From positions 1,178,001 through 1,242,000 of the forward strand of contig NZ_SWBM01000001.1 in the NCBI RefSeq assembly GCF_005116465.1: a stretch of 64,000 nucleotides of DNA. The letters run 5' to 3'. A program made the position numbers and the translations under genes. Origin of the DNA: Robertmurraya kyonggiensis (GTDB lineage: Bacteria; Bacillota; Bacilli; Bacillales; Cytobacillaceae). Positions 18,593 to 27,236 of the stretch are shown here, piece after piece. Position 1 is the first letter of the stretch, and the number at the start of each line of letters is the position of its first letter. The notes beneath the pieces were generated by a model that saw nothing but the letters and a program-made list of their open reading frames with translations, was not told the DNA's origin and did not search any database.

Positions 18593-19434
18593 AAGTAAAA
18601 AATAATGCAGTATTATACTGTGGTAATCATACTATTGATAAATTCATATTAAACAACCTATTATATACGGTAATAATTTTAGCTGATGAAATTTGGATGA
18701 AGAAATGTTTTTTTATCAAAGGAAATTTATGCAGTAGTGACAGTATTCGAATTAGTGAAATGATTGAGCAACTAATACATAACAAATTTTTAAAAACTTG
18801 GTCTTTTGAAAAAGATGGAGATTTTATAATTGATGAGAAAAAATATCTAGGAATCTACTCTTTAATTAACTATCATATACTTTCAGAAAATATTAGAAAT
18901 AAATTTTCTCAATCAACATTGGAATTTAAAGAACTCGAAGAACAAAAATCGTATATTGGAATAACCAGTGACGTTCTAAATCTTAGGGATGAACTATGGG
19001 ATTTAGCTGTTTCGAAGGTACTAGGGATAAATAATTTAGTCTATTACGATTCTGATATTAGATTATTTAATAGAAGGAGTATATTTAATTTTAATCTGAG
19101 AAAGAGAAATATGAATCCATTGGTTACTAATTTTAGTAAATTAAAAATACCAAATCTCACTAATAAGAGTTTTGAGGAGATACTAGAATTGAGAAGAATT
19201 TGTAACAGTTATAAAAATGATTTAGTTAAGAAAAAAAATCCCATATTACTATATCAAGAACTTAATCAATTACTAAATAATTATATTAAAGATACAGAGG
19301 AACCAATCAATAGTCATAAAATATATCTTGATTATGTAAGTTTAGATGAAACTAATAGTATACCATATTTTGAGAAATATTCACAATGGTTAAGTATACA
19401 TAACAGAGAAAGTAATGCATTTATCTTCTATTAA
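18589..19434 (+). CDS. Unknown cluster protein
   Basis: A 281-residue protein that I do not recognise. It has no signal peptide and no membrane segment. It is rich in Asn, Lys and Ile like its neighbours. Segments that might be useful for a search are AVLYCGNHTIDKF at the start and YLDYVSLDETNSIPYFEKYS near the end. The ATG overlaps the stop of the short ThyA-like gene, so it may act together with that protein. Confidence 0.6.
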   Translation: MKVKNNAVLYCGNHTIDKFILNNLLYTVIILADEIWMKKCFFIKGNLCSSDSIRISEMIEQLIHNKFLKTWSFEKDGDFIIDEKKYLGIYSLINYHILSENIRNKFSQSTLEFKELEEQKSYIGITSDVLNLRDELWDLAVSKVLGINNLVYYDSDIRLFNRRSIFNFNLRKRNMNPLVTNFSKLKIPNLTNKSFEEILELRRICNSYKNDLVKKKNPILLYQELNQLLNNYIKDTEEPINSHKIYLDYVSLDETNSIPYFEKYSQWLSIHNRESNAFIFY

Positions 19435-19469
19435 ATCTTGTGTTATTTCAGTGAAGGGTTGGTAAAAAA

Positions 19470-20594
19470 ATGAAAAATATAGAATCGGAAATATTGATTA
19501 TGTGCTCTAAGTCACACTTAAGTGAAGACGAAAAGAAATACGTACAAAACAATATTAGATATATAAAATGGAATAAATTTTTATACTATTGTGTTCACCA
19601 CAGAGTTGTTAGTATTGTATATCGAAATTTAGAGAAAATAGATTTGTTAGACTTAATTAATAAGAGAATAAGAGAAACCATGCATAAAATTTTTAATCAA
19701 AATGCAGAGCGTAATAGGATCTTTTATAAAGAACTGCAAAATTTAAATGATGAATTTGCTAAAATAGGTATTAAAGTCTTACTAATAAAAGGAGGATTAC
19801 TAGGTCCTTTACTTTACAATGATTATTCACTAAGAGAATTAGGGGATATAGATTTACTAATAAAAGTTGAGGATATACCTATTGTCACTAAGATATTAAA
19901 TAATTATGGATTTATTCAAGGAGATTATGATGAAATAAACCAAAAGATTACTCCGGTATCTCGTAGGAAATTACTCACACAAAGGATGTATTCACATGAA
20001 TTAATCGAATTTAAGAAAATAAGCGGCAACTCAAAAATACCTATAATTCCAGTTGATGTTAATTTGGATGTATTTTGGAATACTCTCAAAAAAGGTTATT
20101 CAATTAATACAAGAATACTATTCGAAAACACCCAACAGTTTCAAATAAATAACACTCCTTGTCACCACCTAGAACCTCATTATCACATAATCCAGTTATG
20201 CGCACATTTTTACAATGAAGCTGTTTTTTTCCCATTTAAAAATAGCTGGGTTAAAACAAAACAAGAAGTAATTCTAATGAGAATATGTGATATTTATGAA
20301 TTAATTAAATCAGTAGATATTAATTGGAATAAGTTAGAAAAATTAATAACCAAGTATAAGATAGAAGAACCCGTGGTCTATACATTATATATAGTAAATC
20401 AAGTATACAATAACACTGTCCCAGAGGATTTTTTTTACAAGATTAATATAAGTAAATCAATTATTGATATTTACTATGATAAGCAGGGAGTTCAACAAAA
20501 TTGGGACTTAAGTTTGAGGGAAAGATTATTCTCTATTGATGCAAAATACAAAGAAATTGAATTGAAATTCGATTTAGCTGGTTTCGGACATTAA
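19470..20594 (+). CDS. Nucleotidyltransferase family protein (NTP_transf_5-like)
   Basis: A 374-residue protein with the pattern of the uncharacterised nucleotidyltransferase family often found in peptide and antibiotic clusters. VLLIKGGLLGPLLY is followed by LRELGDIDLLIKVED, giving the GG and D-x-D of the polymerase-beta fold. A His-rich helix (LEPHYHIIQLCAHFYNEA) follows. It would transfer a nucleoside monophosphate to a substrate, either for activation or for protection. It sits in the nucleotide-handling half of the cluster. Confidence 0.72.
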   Translation: MKNIESEILIMCSKSHLSEDEKKYVQNNIRYIKWNKFLYYCVHHRVVSIVYRNLEKIDLLDLINKRIRETMHKIFNQNAERNRIFYKELQNLNDEFAKIGIKVLLIKGGLLGPLLYNDYSLRELGDIDLLIKVEDIPIVTKILNNYGFIQGDYDEINQKITPVSRRKLLTQRMYSHELIEFKKISGNSKIPIIPVDVNLDVFWNTLKKGYSINTRILFENTQQFQINNTPCHHLEPHYHIIQLCAHFYNEAVFFPFKNSWVKTKQEVILMRICDIYELIKSVDINWNKLEKLITKYKIEEPVVYTLYIVNQVYNNTVPEDFFYKINISKSIIDIYYDKQGVQQNWDLSLRERLFSIDAKYKEIELKFDLAGFGH

Positions 20595-20638
20595 AGGATT
20601 ATTTCAAAAATAGAAAATATGGAAAGTGGAGATCGAAA

Positions 20639-21556
20639 ATGGTTTGGAAAAAAATGCTCGTATTGGATTTAGATGGAACAATATTAGATAGTAACCATAA
20701 TATTTCTAAAAGAATGGTAAATTTAGTCCAAAGTTTAAAGAAACAATTAATTTATGTAGTTCTTGCCACTGGTAGATCTGTATCTGACTCTTATAAATAT
20801 TATTTGGAATTAGATTTGGATACATACATGCTTAATTATAACGGTGCTTTAATGTGGAATCCAAGACAAAATTCTGTTATAGAATCAAGATATATGTGGG
20901 AAGGGAAAAAAATCATAAATTATTTATACAAAAACCAAAAAAAATTCGAGATTATCAATATCATACTTTCAGCAGATACTAAAACTTTTCTGTTAAATAA
21001 TAATAATAGTTACCTAACCAATATGATGGTTAGTGAATATCTAGATTATGAGTATTGTTCTTTTACTGAATTAATGGAAATTAACAATTTCCAAAGAGTA
21101 ATAATAAGTGTGCCCAATAATAATAGACATCAAATTTGTAGTCTATTAGTTGATAAATTTAAAGATATATCGATTTACCCATGGAAAGGAAAGAAGGATA
21201 TTATTGATCTCTCAATTAATTCCGTGGATAAGTGGGTGAATGTAAATAGATTGGCAAAAATGCTTGGTATATCAAATGAAAATATAGTTAGTGTTGGAGA
21301 TGGAAGTAACGACTATTCCCTTATAAAAAACTCGGGTACAGGAATAGCTATGAAGAATGGGAATACAGAATTAAAAAAAGTTGCCAATTATGTATCAGAA
21401 TTCACAAATGATGAAGATGGGGTTTTTAGGTTTTTTAATGGTAATAATGAAGTATTAAGCTTTAACGTGAATTTCAATCAATTGTCTAATTCAATTGATA
21501 ATATAACTAAAAATGATGAGGAATTCTATGGAAAAAATTCACCATATACTAGATAA
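20639..21556 (+). CDS. Cof-type HAD phosphatase
   Basis: A 305-residue HAD hydrolase with a Cof-type cap. Motif I is VLDLDGTILDS with nucleophile D10 and acid D12, motif II is VLATGRS, and motif IV is SVGDGSNDYSLI. The C-terminal ends GIAMKNGNTELK fit the Cof family. It would remove a phosphate from a sugar or nucleotide intermediate. The last 29 bases overlap the next ligase gene. Confidence 0.85.
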   Translation: MVWKKMLVLDLDGTILDSNHNISKRMVNLVQSLKKQLIYVVLATGRSVSDSYKYYLELDLDTYMLNYNGALMWNPRQNSVIESRYMWEGKKIINYLYKNQKKFEIINIILSADTKTFLLNNNNSYLTNMMVSEYLDYEYCSFTELMEINNFQRVIISVPNNNRHQICSLLVDKFKDISIYPWKGKKDIIDLSINSVDKWVNVNRLAKMLGISNENIVSVGDGSNDYSLIKNSGTGIAMKNGNTELKKVANYVSEFTNDEDGVFRFFNGNNEVLSFNVNFNQLSNSIDNITKNDEEFYGKNSPYTR

Positions 21557-23018
21557 AATGGCTGAGGAAAACCCGAGCAAATTAGCAATCATAACAAATA
21601 ACAATTCTATTACTTATGGAGAACTAGTAAAAAAAAGTCACCAAGCTGCAAACTTTTTCTTAAAAGAAAATATAAAAAATGGGGACCGGGTATTACTTAA
21701 ACTCAATAATAGAATAGAGCTGATATATCTTCTCTATGGATTATCAAGGGTAAGTGCGATTGCTGTCATTATAAGCCCTGATACTACGGACTATAATGTT
21801 AACTATATTCTTGAGGATTGCAAACCCTCTCTCTTTATATATGAAGAGAATTTTGCATTAACAAATTTTAATAATAAAAAAATTAATACAGTAATATCTG
21901 AGATTGAAAAAAGTTCTAATAAGTTTATTCAAAATGAAACAGATTCGGATGAAACAATTTTATTAATCTATACTTCAGGAAGTACGGGTAAACCAAAGGC
22001 AGTAGTGTCAAACCATAAAAATATTATTTTTTGTACAAAGGAAATTGCACGTGAACTAAGCTTAGTAAAATCCGATATAATTGGTAATTTTTTACCATTT
22101 TCATTTGATTATGGTTTATATCAAGTATTTTTAAGTAATTATTCCGGCTGTACACTCGCTCTAGGAAGCTGGGAAAACGCGGGAATAGAAATACTTAAAT
22201 ATATTAAAAACTGGCATGTTACTGTGTTTCCATCTCTTCCTCATTTAACAAAAGGATTAATAAAAATGATTGAGAGGTCTGGGGAATTATCCCAATTAAC
22301 AAATTTAAGGGCTATTACCAATACCGGAGAAAAGTTACACAGTAATATTTATAAAAAGATAATTGAGTTAATTCCTAATTGTGGGGTCTATTTAATGTAT
22401 GGACTTACTGAATGCAAAAGAGTTTCAATTTTAAAACCAGAAGAACATATGTTAAAGCCAGACTCAGTCGGGAGACCTTTAAAAGGAACAGAATGTTATG
22501 TAGTTGATAATGAGGGAAATAAGCTACCACATAACAATATTGGTGAGCTAATTGTAAGTGGTCCAAATGTCATGCAGGGGTACTGGAATAACAGTAACTT
22601 AACAAACAAATCATATTTTATTAATTCTGATGGGCAAAAGGTTTTGAAAACTGGGGATTTCTTTAAGATTGATAGTGAGGGATACCTGTATTTTATAGGT
22701 AGAATAGATTCACAATTTAAACAAAGGGGATTCAGAATAAGCCCACTGGAAATTGAGGAAGCTGCTTATAAACTAGATTTTGTGGAGGAAGCAGCATTGA
22801 TACCACCTGATGATCACTATAATCATTCAACATTATTTATTCAATCCAGCGAAGATAGGACTAAAAAGGAGATTTATAATGAACTTAAAATTTATTTAGA
22901 AGAATATAAATTACCTACTGAGGTTATTGTTACTCCTAAACTCCCGGCAACAATAAATGGGAAAATTAATAAGATAGAGTTAAGAAGAAAAAGGGAGAAA
23001 TTAAATGTTAGATTATAA
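21528..23018 (+). CDS. Stand-alone amino-acid-type adenylation enzyme
   Basis: A 496-residue NRPS-like A-domain protein without its own carrier domain. The A3 motif LIYTSGSTGKPKAVV, A5 YGLTECKRVS, A7 KTGDFFKID, A8 GRIDSQFKQRGFRISPLEIEE and the A10 lysine in TINGKINK are all intact. GATGAGGA decides the ATG at 21528. It should activate an amino acid and load the ACP at 24212, on which the neighbouring decarboxylase could act. Specificity cannot be read with confidence by eye. Confidence 0.87.
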   Translation: MEKIHHILDKMAEENPSKLAIITNNNSITYGELVKKSHQAANFFLKENIKNGDRVLLKLNNRIELIYLLYGLSRVSAIAVIISPDTTDYNVNYILEDCKPSLFIYEENFALTNFNNKKINTVISEIEKSSNKFIQNETDSDETILLIYTSGSTGKPKAVVSNHKNIIFCTKEIARELSLVKSDIIGNFLPFSFDYGLYQVFLSNYSGCTLALGSWENAGIEILKYIKNWHVTVFPSLPHLTKGLIKMIERSGELSQLTNLRAITNTGEKLHSNIYKKIIELIPNCGVYLMYGLTECKRVSILKPEEHMLKPDSVGRPLKGTECYVVDNEGNKLPHNNIGELIVSGPNVMQGYWNNSNLTNKSYFINSDGQKVLKTGDFFKIDSEGYLYFIGRIDSQFKQRGFRISPLEIEEAAYKLDFVEEAALIPPDDHYNHSTLFIQSSEDRTKKEIYNELKIYLEEYKLPTEVIVTPKLPATINGKINKIELRRKREKLNVRL

Positions 23019-24219
23019 AACGCTTACTCAAAAATATGGAAGTCCTTTATATGTTTATGACCTGGATAAAGTAGATTTCGCATATAAGTTATTAAAAGAA
23101 GCACTGCCTCAAGGAAGTATAATTTATTATTCTCTAAAAGCAAATCCTAATCCTCATATTACAAGGCATTTGTTAGATTTAGGTTGCTATGCGGAAATTT
23201 CTTCTAGAGGCGAGTTAGAAGTTTTGTTGGAAATTAATGCTGATTTGTCCAGGTGTTTGTATACTGGACCAGGTAAAACAGAACATGAATTACTTTACGC
23301 AATTGAGTGTAATGTAACGTTTTTTTCTGTCGAGTCTATTGAGGAATTAAAACTTTTAAATGGAATTGCTATGAAGACTGAAAAAGTTTTATATGTATTA
23401 TTTAGAATAAATCCATCATCAAATACTGGAAGAGCAAGTATTAAGATGACGGGGGTTCCATCTCAGTTTGGTTTCGATGAAGATGAGATAATAAATATTC
23501 CTAACTCCATATATAAAAACAAAAATATTAAATTTATGGGCTTTCATATCTACAATGGTTCCAATTTTAAAGATGAGAATGAATTAAAAGAAAATTTCAT
23601 ATTTGCACTGGAAACTATAGATAGATTACAAAAAAAACTTAAAATTGAAGCTAAAGTAATTGATATAGGTGGAGGATTCAAAGCACCATTTGGTAAAAAA
23701 GAAAGTTTAATAAACTATAGTTCAATAAAAAGTGAAATAGTAACCAAAATAAATAAAATTTTTAAAAATAAGCCGAAATTAGCATTTGAATCAGGGAGGT
23801 ACCTGACTGCACTCAGTGGATGCCTAGTTGGGACTGTACTAAGTAATAAAGTAAGTCGAGGTAAGAGGTATTGTATTGTTGACTTTGGAATTAATAATCT
23901 TGGGGGTATGGCAGGGTTGAAACGTGTACCTACCATAGGTTTAGAGTTATACAGTGCAGATAATATTAGAGATATTGTTGAAGATGTAATGTTAGTAGGT
24001 CCTTTATGTACTCCTTTGGATTACTTGGCAAAAGGAATTAATATGCCAAATTTTAAACAAGGAGATATAGTGTTCGTACCAAACGTTGGAGCATATGGTT
24101 TAACAGCAAGTTTAATTGGCTTTTTAAGTCGAGAAATACCTACCGAGTTAATAATTCTAAATGACCGAGTCAGGTATATTAATAAAATATCTTTAAAAAG
24201 GGAGATAAGCAATGAATAA
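23005..24219 (+). CDS. PLP-dependent type III decarboxylase (BtrK-like)
   Basis: A 404-residue alanine-racemase-fold decarboxylase of the DapDC/ornithine group. The PLP lysine is K45 (YYSLKANPNPH). IDIGGGFKAPFG binds the cofactor phosphate, FESGRYL follows, and GPLCTPLDYLAKG is the active-site CxxxD region. The version GPLCTPLD and the ACP gene overlapping its stop fit BtrK of butirosin, which decarboxylates glutamate bound to a carrier protein. I therefore infer decarboxylation of a carrier-bound or free amino acid. It overlaps the ligase by 14 bases. A free diaminopimelate decarboxylase is the alternative. Confidence 0.8.
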   Translation: MLDYKTLTQKYGSPLYVYDLDKVDFAYKLLKEALPQGSIIYYSLKANPNPHITRHLLDLGCYAEISSRGELEVLLEINADLSRCLYTGPGKTEHELLYAIECNVTFFSVESIEELKLLNGIAMKTEKVLYVLFRINPSSNTGRASIKMTGVPSQFGFDEDEIINIPNSIYKNKNIKFMGFHIYNGSNFKDENELKENFIFALETIDRLQKKLKIEAKVIDIGGGFKAPFGKKESLINYSSIKSEIVTKINKIFKNKPKLAFESGRYLTALSGCLVGTVLSNKVSRGKRYCIVDFGINNLGGMAGLKRVPTIGLELYSADNIRDIVEDVMLVGPLCTPLDYLAKGINMPNFKQGDIVFVPNVGAYGLTASLIGFLSREIPTELIILNDRVRYINKISLKREISNE

Positions 24220-24460
24220 CGAATTTTTAAAAATAATAAGTATTTTTATAAAAAGTGATCTAACTCAAAACATGATTGATGAAAATCTAAGAGACTTGGG
24301 TCTGGATTCTCTAGCAACAATTGAACTTTTATTGGAAATAGAGGAATACTACGATATAAGCTTTCCAGATGAATATTTATCAGAAAAGACTTTTTCAACT
24401 GCTAACCAATTGTGGAAAGTTGTAATCCAACTTGTTAATATGGAGAATTCGTTAGTATGA
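24212..24460 (+). CDS. Acyl/peptidyl carrier protein (second copy)
   Basis: An 82-residue carrier protein with Ser33 in LRDLGLDSLATIELLLEIEE as the phosphopantetheine site. It overlaps the decarboxylase gene by eight bases and the dehydrogenase-like gene by four. It is therefore the obvious carrier for the A-domain, decarboxylase and dehydrogenase-like enzymes around it. Confidence 0.9.
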   Translation: MNNEFLKIISIFIKSDLTQNMIDENLRDLGLDSLATIELLLEIEEYYDISFPDEYLSEKTFSTANQLWKVVIQLVNMENSLV

Positions 24461-25638
24461 CGTTAATTGAAGATAATAAAGTAATTTCTCAAGCATATAT
24501 GACAAGAGATAAGCTCAAAGAAATTGCCTCAGCAATTGATAGTAATAATATTTCACCTGAAGCAGGAATCAATTTGTTAAAACGAAGTAATCTAATGAAT
24601 CTATTAATTCCAGTGGAGTTTGGTGGAGGAGGGGGAGGATTACAATTAGCTTCAGATGTTGCTCAGATATTAGCTAGTGGTTGCTTGTCTACATCTATGA
24701 TGTGGGGAATGCATTGCCAACAGATTATGACCTTAATTGAAAATCGAAACAATGATAATAATCATATTGAGCAAACAATAAAAAATATTTCTCAGAATCA
24801 AGAATATATTGCTTCAGTTACAACAGAAGTAGAAAAAGGAGGAGATCTATTTAGTGCTCAATCTGCATTGTCATGGATTTCTGAAAATGAATTCATCTTA
24901 GACAGAGAAGGGCCGATTGTTACTGGAGGGAACTTAGCTGATTTTTTTCTTATTACAGTAAGGAGGGAAAGTAGCAGCCTTAAAAATGACGTTCTATTAG
25001 TATTAGCTAGGAAAAATGAGTTAGAAATTAGACAACTTTCATCGTGGAATCCATTAGGGATGAGAGGAACTAATAGTAATGGTATTCACTTGTACGGGAA
25101 GTTAGAAAGGGCGAATATTGTTATATTAAATAATTTTGAAAAAATAACTCAAAGAACACTAATACCAGTAGGTCACATTATGTGGGCTTCAAGTTGGTTA
25201 GGTGCCACTAAGGACATTTATCATAAGATGATAAGAATAATAAGGGAAAATCATAATAAGAGGTATTCAAATAAATCTGACTATCTATATATAAAACTTT
25301 CTCAAGTTAGACTGATTATAGATACAGTAGATGTATATTTAAGAAATATGTTGGTTGAGTATGAGGATTTTAGAAAAGCCAGTTATGAGTACCCTTCTAA
25401 AAGGTTTAATATAAATATAAATAATCTTAAAATATTTGCATCAGAAGAGCTTTTTAAAGCAACTGATTTATTGATGGATATTGCGGGAATGAATCTAGGT
25501 TATTTAAAGAATGAAAAAATTCCTATAGAAAGAGCTTTTAGGGATTTAAGATCTGCAAAATTGATGTATCACAACGATAGATTAGCAATGGCTAATGGAA
25601 AGTTGTCATTATTCGACTCAGATTTATTACCAAGGTAG
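24457..25638 (+). CDS. Acyl-CoA-dehydrogenase-like flavoprotein
   Basis: A 393-residue protein of the acyl-CoA dehydrogenase fold. The helical N-domain carries LLIPVEFGGGGGGLQLA, the middle beta-domain holds GNLADFFLIT and WNPLGMRGTNSNG, and the C-terminal helices end with PIERAFRDLRSAKLMY (the R-D-x-R-x region). ACP-linked relatives oxidise carrier-bound aminoacyl groups, for example prolyl to pyrrolyl, or act as flavin monooxygenases. Here it probably acts on the group on the overlapping ACP. The exact reaction is unknown. It is the last gene before a new promoter. Confidence 0.8.
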   Translation: MTLIEDNKVISQAYMTRDKLKEIASAIDSNNISPEAGINLLKRSNLMNLLIPVEFGGGGGGLQLASDVAQILASGCLSTSMMWGMHCQQIMTLIENRNNDNNHIEQTIKNISQNQEYIASVTTEVEKGGDLFSAQSALSWISENEFILDREGPIVTGGNLADFFLITVRRESSSLKNDVLLVLARKNELEIRQLSSWNPLGMRGTNSNGIHLYGKLERANIVILNNFEKITQRTLIPVGHIMWASSWLGATKDIYHKMIRIIRENHNKRYSNKSDYLYIKLSQVRLIIDTVDVYLRNMLVEYEDFRKASYEYPSKRFNININNLKIFASEELFKATDLLMDIAGMNLGYLKNEKIPIERAFRDLRSAKLMYHNDRLAMANGKLSLFDSDLLPR

Positions 25639-25690
25639 AGAAAAAATATCCATTTTTTTGTTTTTTTTATAAAAAATTTACATTTTTCGA

Positions 25691-25719
25691 TTGATAGTTA
25701 CAAAAATATAGTATATCAT
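25691..25719 (+). promoter_or_regulatory. Candidate SigA promoter of the small-peptide operon
   Basis: TTGATA (25691-25696), a 17-base spacer and TATCAT (25714-25719), about 55 bases upstream of the small PqqD-like gene. It sits in a 120-base gap after the dehydrogenase-like gene, which has no clear terminator, only a T-rich stretch. This would give the peptide its own expression. Confidence 0.5.
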
Positions 25720-25773
25720 AATATTAGAAAATTTATTATAATATTAATTTTCTGTGAATTGTTGGTGAGAATT

Positions 25774-26022
25774 TTGTTAAAAGTAAAGTTAAATCCAGAT
25801 TTAACAATTAATGATTTTGAAGATGGCAAGATAATAATTGTTAACAAAACAAATGAAGGTTACTATATTGAAAGATTCATATACGATTTATTATTAAATG
25901 CAAAAAGTGATTTCGTTGACGTAAAAGATATAGATAAGAATTTTTTATATTCTGGAGAAGAATTAGAAGATTTTATTAGAGATTTAGTTTTTATAAAAAT
26001 ATTATTAATGGAAGAAATTTGA
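25774..26022 (+). CDS. Small PqqD-like / winged-helix protein (possible RiPP recognition element)
   Basis: An 82-residue protein. The TTG at 25774 is chosen because GGTGAG (25764-25769) lies four bases before it; a longer frame starts at 25759. IIIVNKTNEGYYIERFIYDLL, then a linker, then LEDFIRDLVFIKILL resembles the beta-hairpin plus helices of PqqD-type RiPP recognition elements (VLLDE...G.Y..N..A..ILxLL...). The length and the peptide gene 16 bases downstream fit that idea. The similarity is only a pattern seen by eye; it could equally be a regulator of other kind. Confidence 0.45.
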   Translation: MLKVKLNPDLTINDFEDGKIIIVNKTNEGYYIERFIYDLLLNAKSDFVDVKDIDKNFLYSGEELEDFIRDLVFIKILLMEEI

Positions 26023-26038
26023 AAGGAGGTGTTTAATA

Positions 26039-26107
26039 ATGAGATCATCAAAAAAACTAAAGATCACAGCATTAGGTCCTATTAAATTTTTTGCTCACAA
26101 ATTGTAG
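26039..26107 (+). CDS. 22-residue basic peptide, candidate precursor or leader peptide
   Basis: A 22-codon frame with one of the strongest ribosome binding sites of the cluster, AAAGGAGGTG, seven bases before the ATG at 26039. The peptide begins MRSSKKLKITALG and ends PIKFFAHKL. It is basic (five Lys, one Arg, one His), has no Cys and has no acidic residue. It follows a PqqD-like gene and is followed by a perfect hairpin. It could be a RiPP-type precursor, a peptide scaffold to which residues are added, a bacteriocin-like peptide, or a translated leader that controls the downstream gene. Confidence 0.5.
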   Translation: MRSSKKLKITALGPIKFFAHKL

Positions 26108-26143
26108 TATAATTTTAGGGTTTTAAAAAACTTACTTAGAAGG

Positions 26144-26176
26144 TTCAAACAGAATATCTTGCATATTCTGTTTGAA
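26144..26176 (+). terminator. Perfect hairpin after the small peptide gene
   Basis: TTCAAACAGAATAT (26144-26157) is the exact reverse complement of ATATTCTGTTTGAA (26163-26176), with a five-base loop. Only a weak T/A tract follows, so it may be a partial terminator or an RNA stabiliser that gives more peptide mRNA than downstream acyltransferase mRNA, as is common after precursor-peptide genes. Confidence 0.6.
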
Positions 26177-26202
26177 TAATATATGTATAGGAATGATAAT
26201 AA

Positions 26203-27135
26203 ATGACACAAAGTAATCACTGTTTGTACTATGCAATAAGCAAGTACTTAAAATTAAGTGTAAATATAGATTTACAACCTGCTGATATTTTTCAATTGTT
26301 TGGTGGCATTGCTTTTAAAATTGTAAAGTCGAACAATGAACATACTTCTTTATTTAATATATATGGAAGTAATAAAAATTTCGAGTACTTTAAACAATTG
26401 ACTGGAATCACAATAAATGTTACAGAAGAACTTAATCAGGAAGAAGCGCTATTCAAAACATTTGAAATGATAAAGAACAATCAAATACATATGGTTTATA
26501 CAAATTGTTTTTATCTTCCATATGATAAAAATAACTTTAACCAAACACATAATAATCATGTAGTAATAATACATGATTACGATCCAGTAAGGAAGGAGTT
26601 TACAATATCTGATAGTTTAGTCGACTTTGCAAAGATCGATATAGAAACATTAATGATTGCTAGGCAAAATACCGAACAAGGTACTCTTCGCTTTGTAGAT
26701 ATAGATGTTTCAAAAGCATATGATCCAATAGAAATTATTAATAATGTAGATAATTCTTGTGTTGTAAATGTTAAAAGCTATTATGAACACCTACAAGCAA
26801 AATTCGATGAGTTTATTGAAATGCTTAATACTTTAAATAATTTAGAAGGAATAGCTAAGAATTTTGGTTTTCATACATTAGCAAGAAGTATCTTAGGTGT
26901 TAATGGAATGGTATATACCAGGCATTTAATGGCCAATAGTTTTAAATCAAAAAATATAAATTTATTTAATGAATATATTGAGTTGTCAAATAATTGGAAT
27001 TTATTCACAGCAAATCTATTGAAATTACAAAAAAATAAATGTGATATTGATGATATAACTAGTTTGTTTAAAGGAGTTTATTACGGCGAAAATAAACTTT
27101 GCGAGACTCTATTATCTACTGAAAGTAAAGTCTAG
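26203..27135 (+). CDS. BtrH-like acyltransferase (C39-like fold)
   Basis: A 310-residue protein whose N-terminal 140 residues fit the BtrH_N family: Cys7 in SNHCLYYAISKYL and His119 in HNNHVVIIHDYDP form the expected Cys-His pair. BtrH of butirosin moves an aminoacyl group from an acyl carrier protein to an amine of the aminoglycoside. Together with the A-domain, BtrK-like decarboxylase and ACP just upstream, transfer of the carrier-bound group to the cluster's product is inferred. A role as peptidase for the small peptide cannot be excluded, since the fold is cysteine-peptidase-like. Confidence 0.7.
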   Translation: MTQSNHCLYYAISKYLKLSVNIDLQPADIFQLFGGIAFKIVKSNNEHTSLFNIYGSNKNFEYFKQLTGITINVTEELNQEEALFKTFEMIKNNQIHMVYTNCFYLPYDKNNFNQTHNNHVVIIHDYDPVRKEFTISDSLVDFAKIDIETLMIARQNTEQGTLRFVDIDVSKAYDPIEIINNVDNSCVVNVKSYYEHLQAKFDEFIEMLNTLNNLEGIAKNFGFHTLARSILGVNGMVYTRHLMANSFKSKNINLFNEYIELSNNWNLFTANLLKLQKNKCDIDDITSLFKGVYYGENKLCETLLSTESKV

Positions 27136-27156
27136 TAAAGTATTAATTGAAAACTA

Positions 27157-27190
27157 ACCACAGTATTTTTACTGTGGTATTTATATTTTC
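27157..27190 (+). terminator. Rho-independent terminator after the BtrH-like gene
   Basis: ACCACAGT (27157-27164) pairs with ACTGTGGT (27171-27178) around a six-base loop, followed by ATTTATATTTT. It closes the peptide/BtrH transcript. Confidence 0.75.
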
Positions 27191-27236
27191 ATGTTCTTTT
27201 TTCATTATGAACAGAATATGGAGGCTTTGTTAAATT

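Noticed and set aside
25774-26022. Treating the small protein as a third acyl carrier protein
   Set aside because: It has no D-S-L phosphopantetheine motif; its pattern is closer to a winged-helix PqqD-like fold.
26039-26107. Classing the 22-residue peptide as a lanthipeptide, lasso peptide or microcin C-type precursor
   Set aside because: It has no Cys for lanthionines, and no lanthipeptide synthetase, lasso cyclase or MccB-like adenylating enzyme lies in the cluster.
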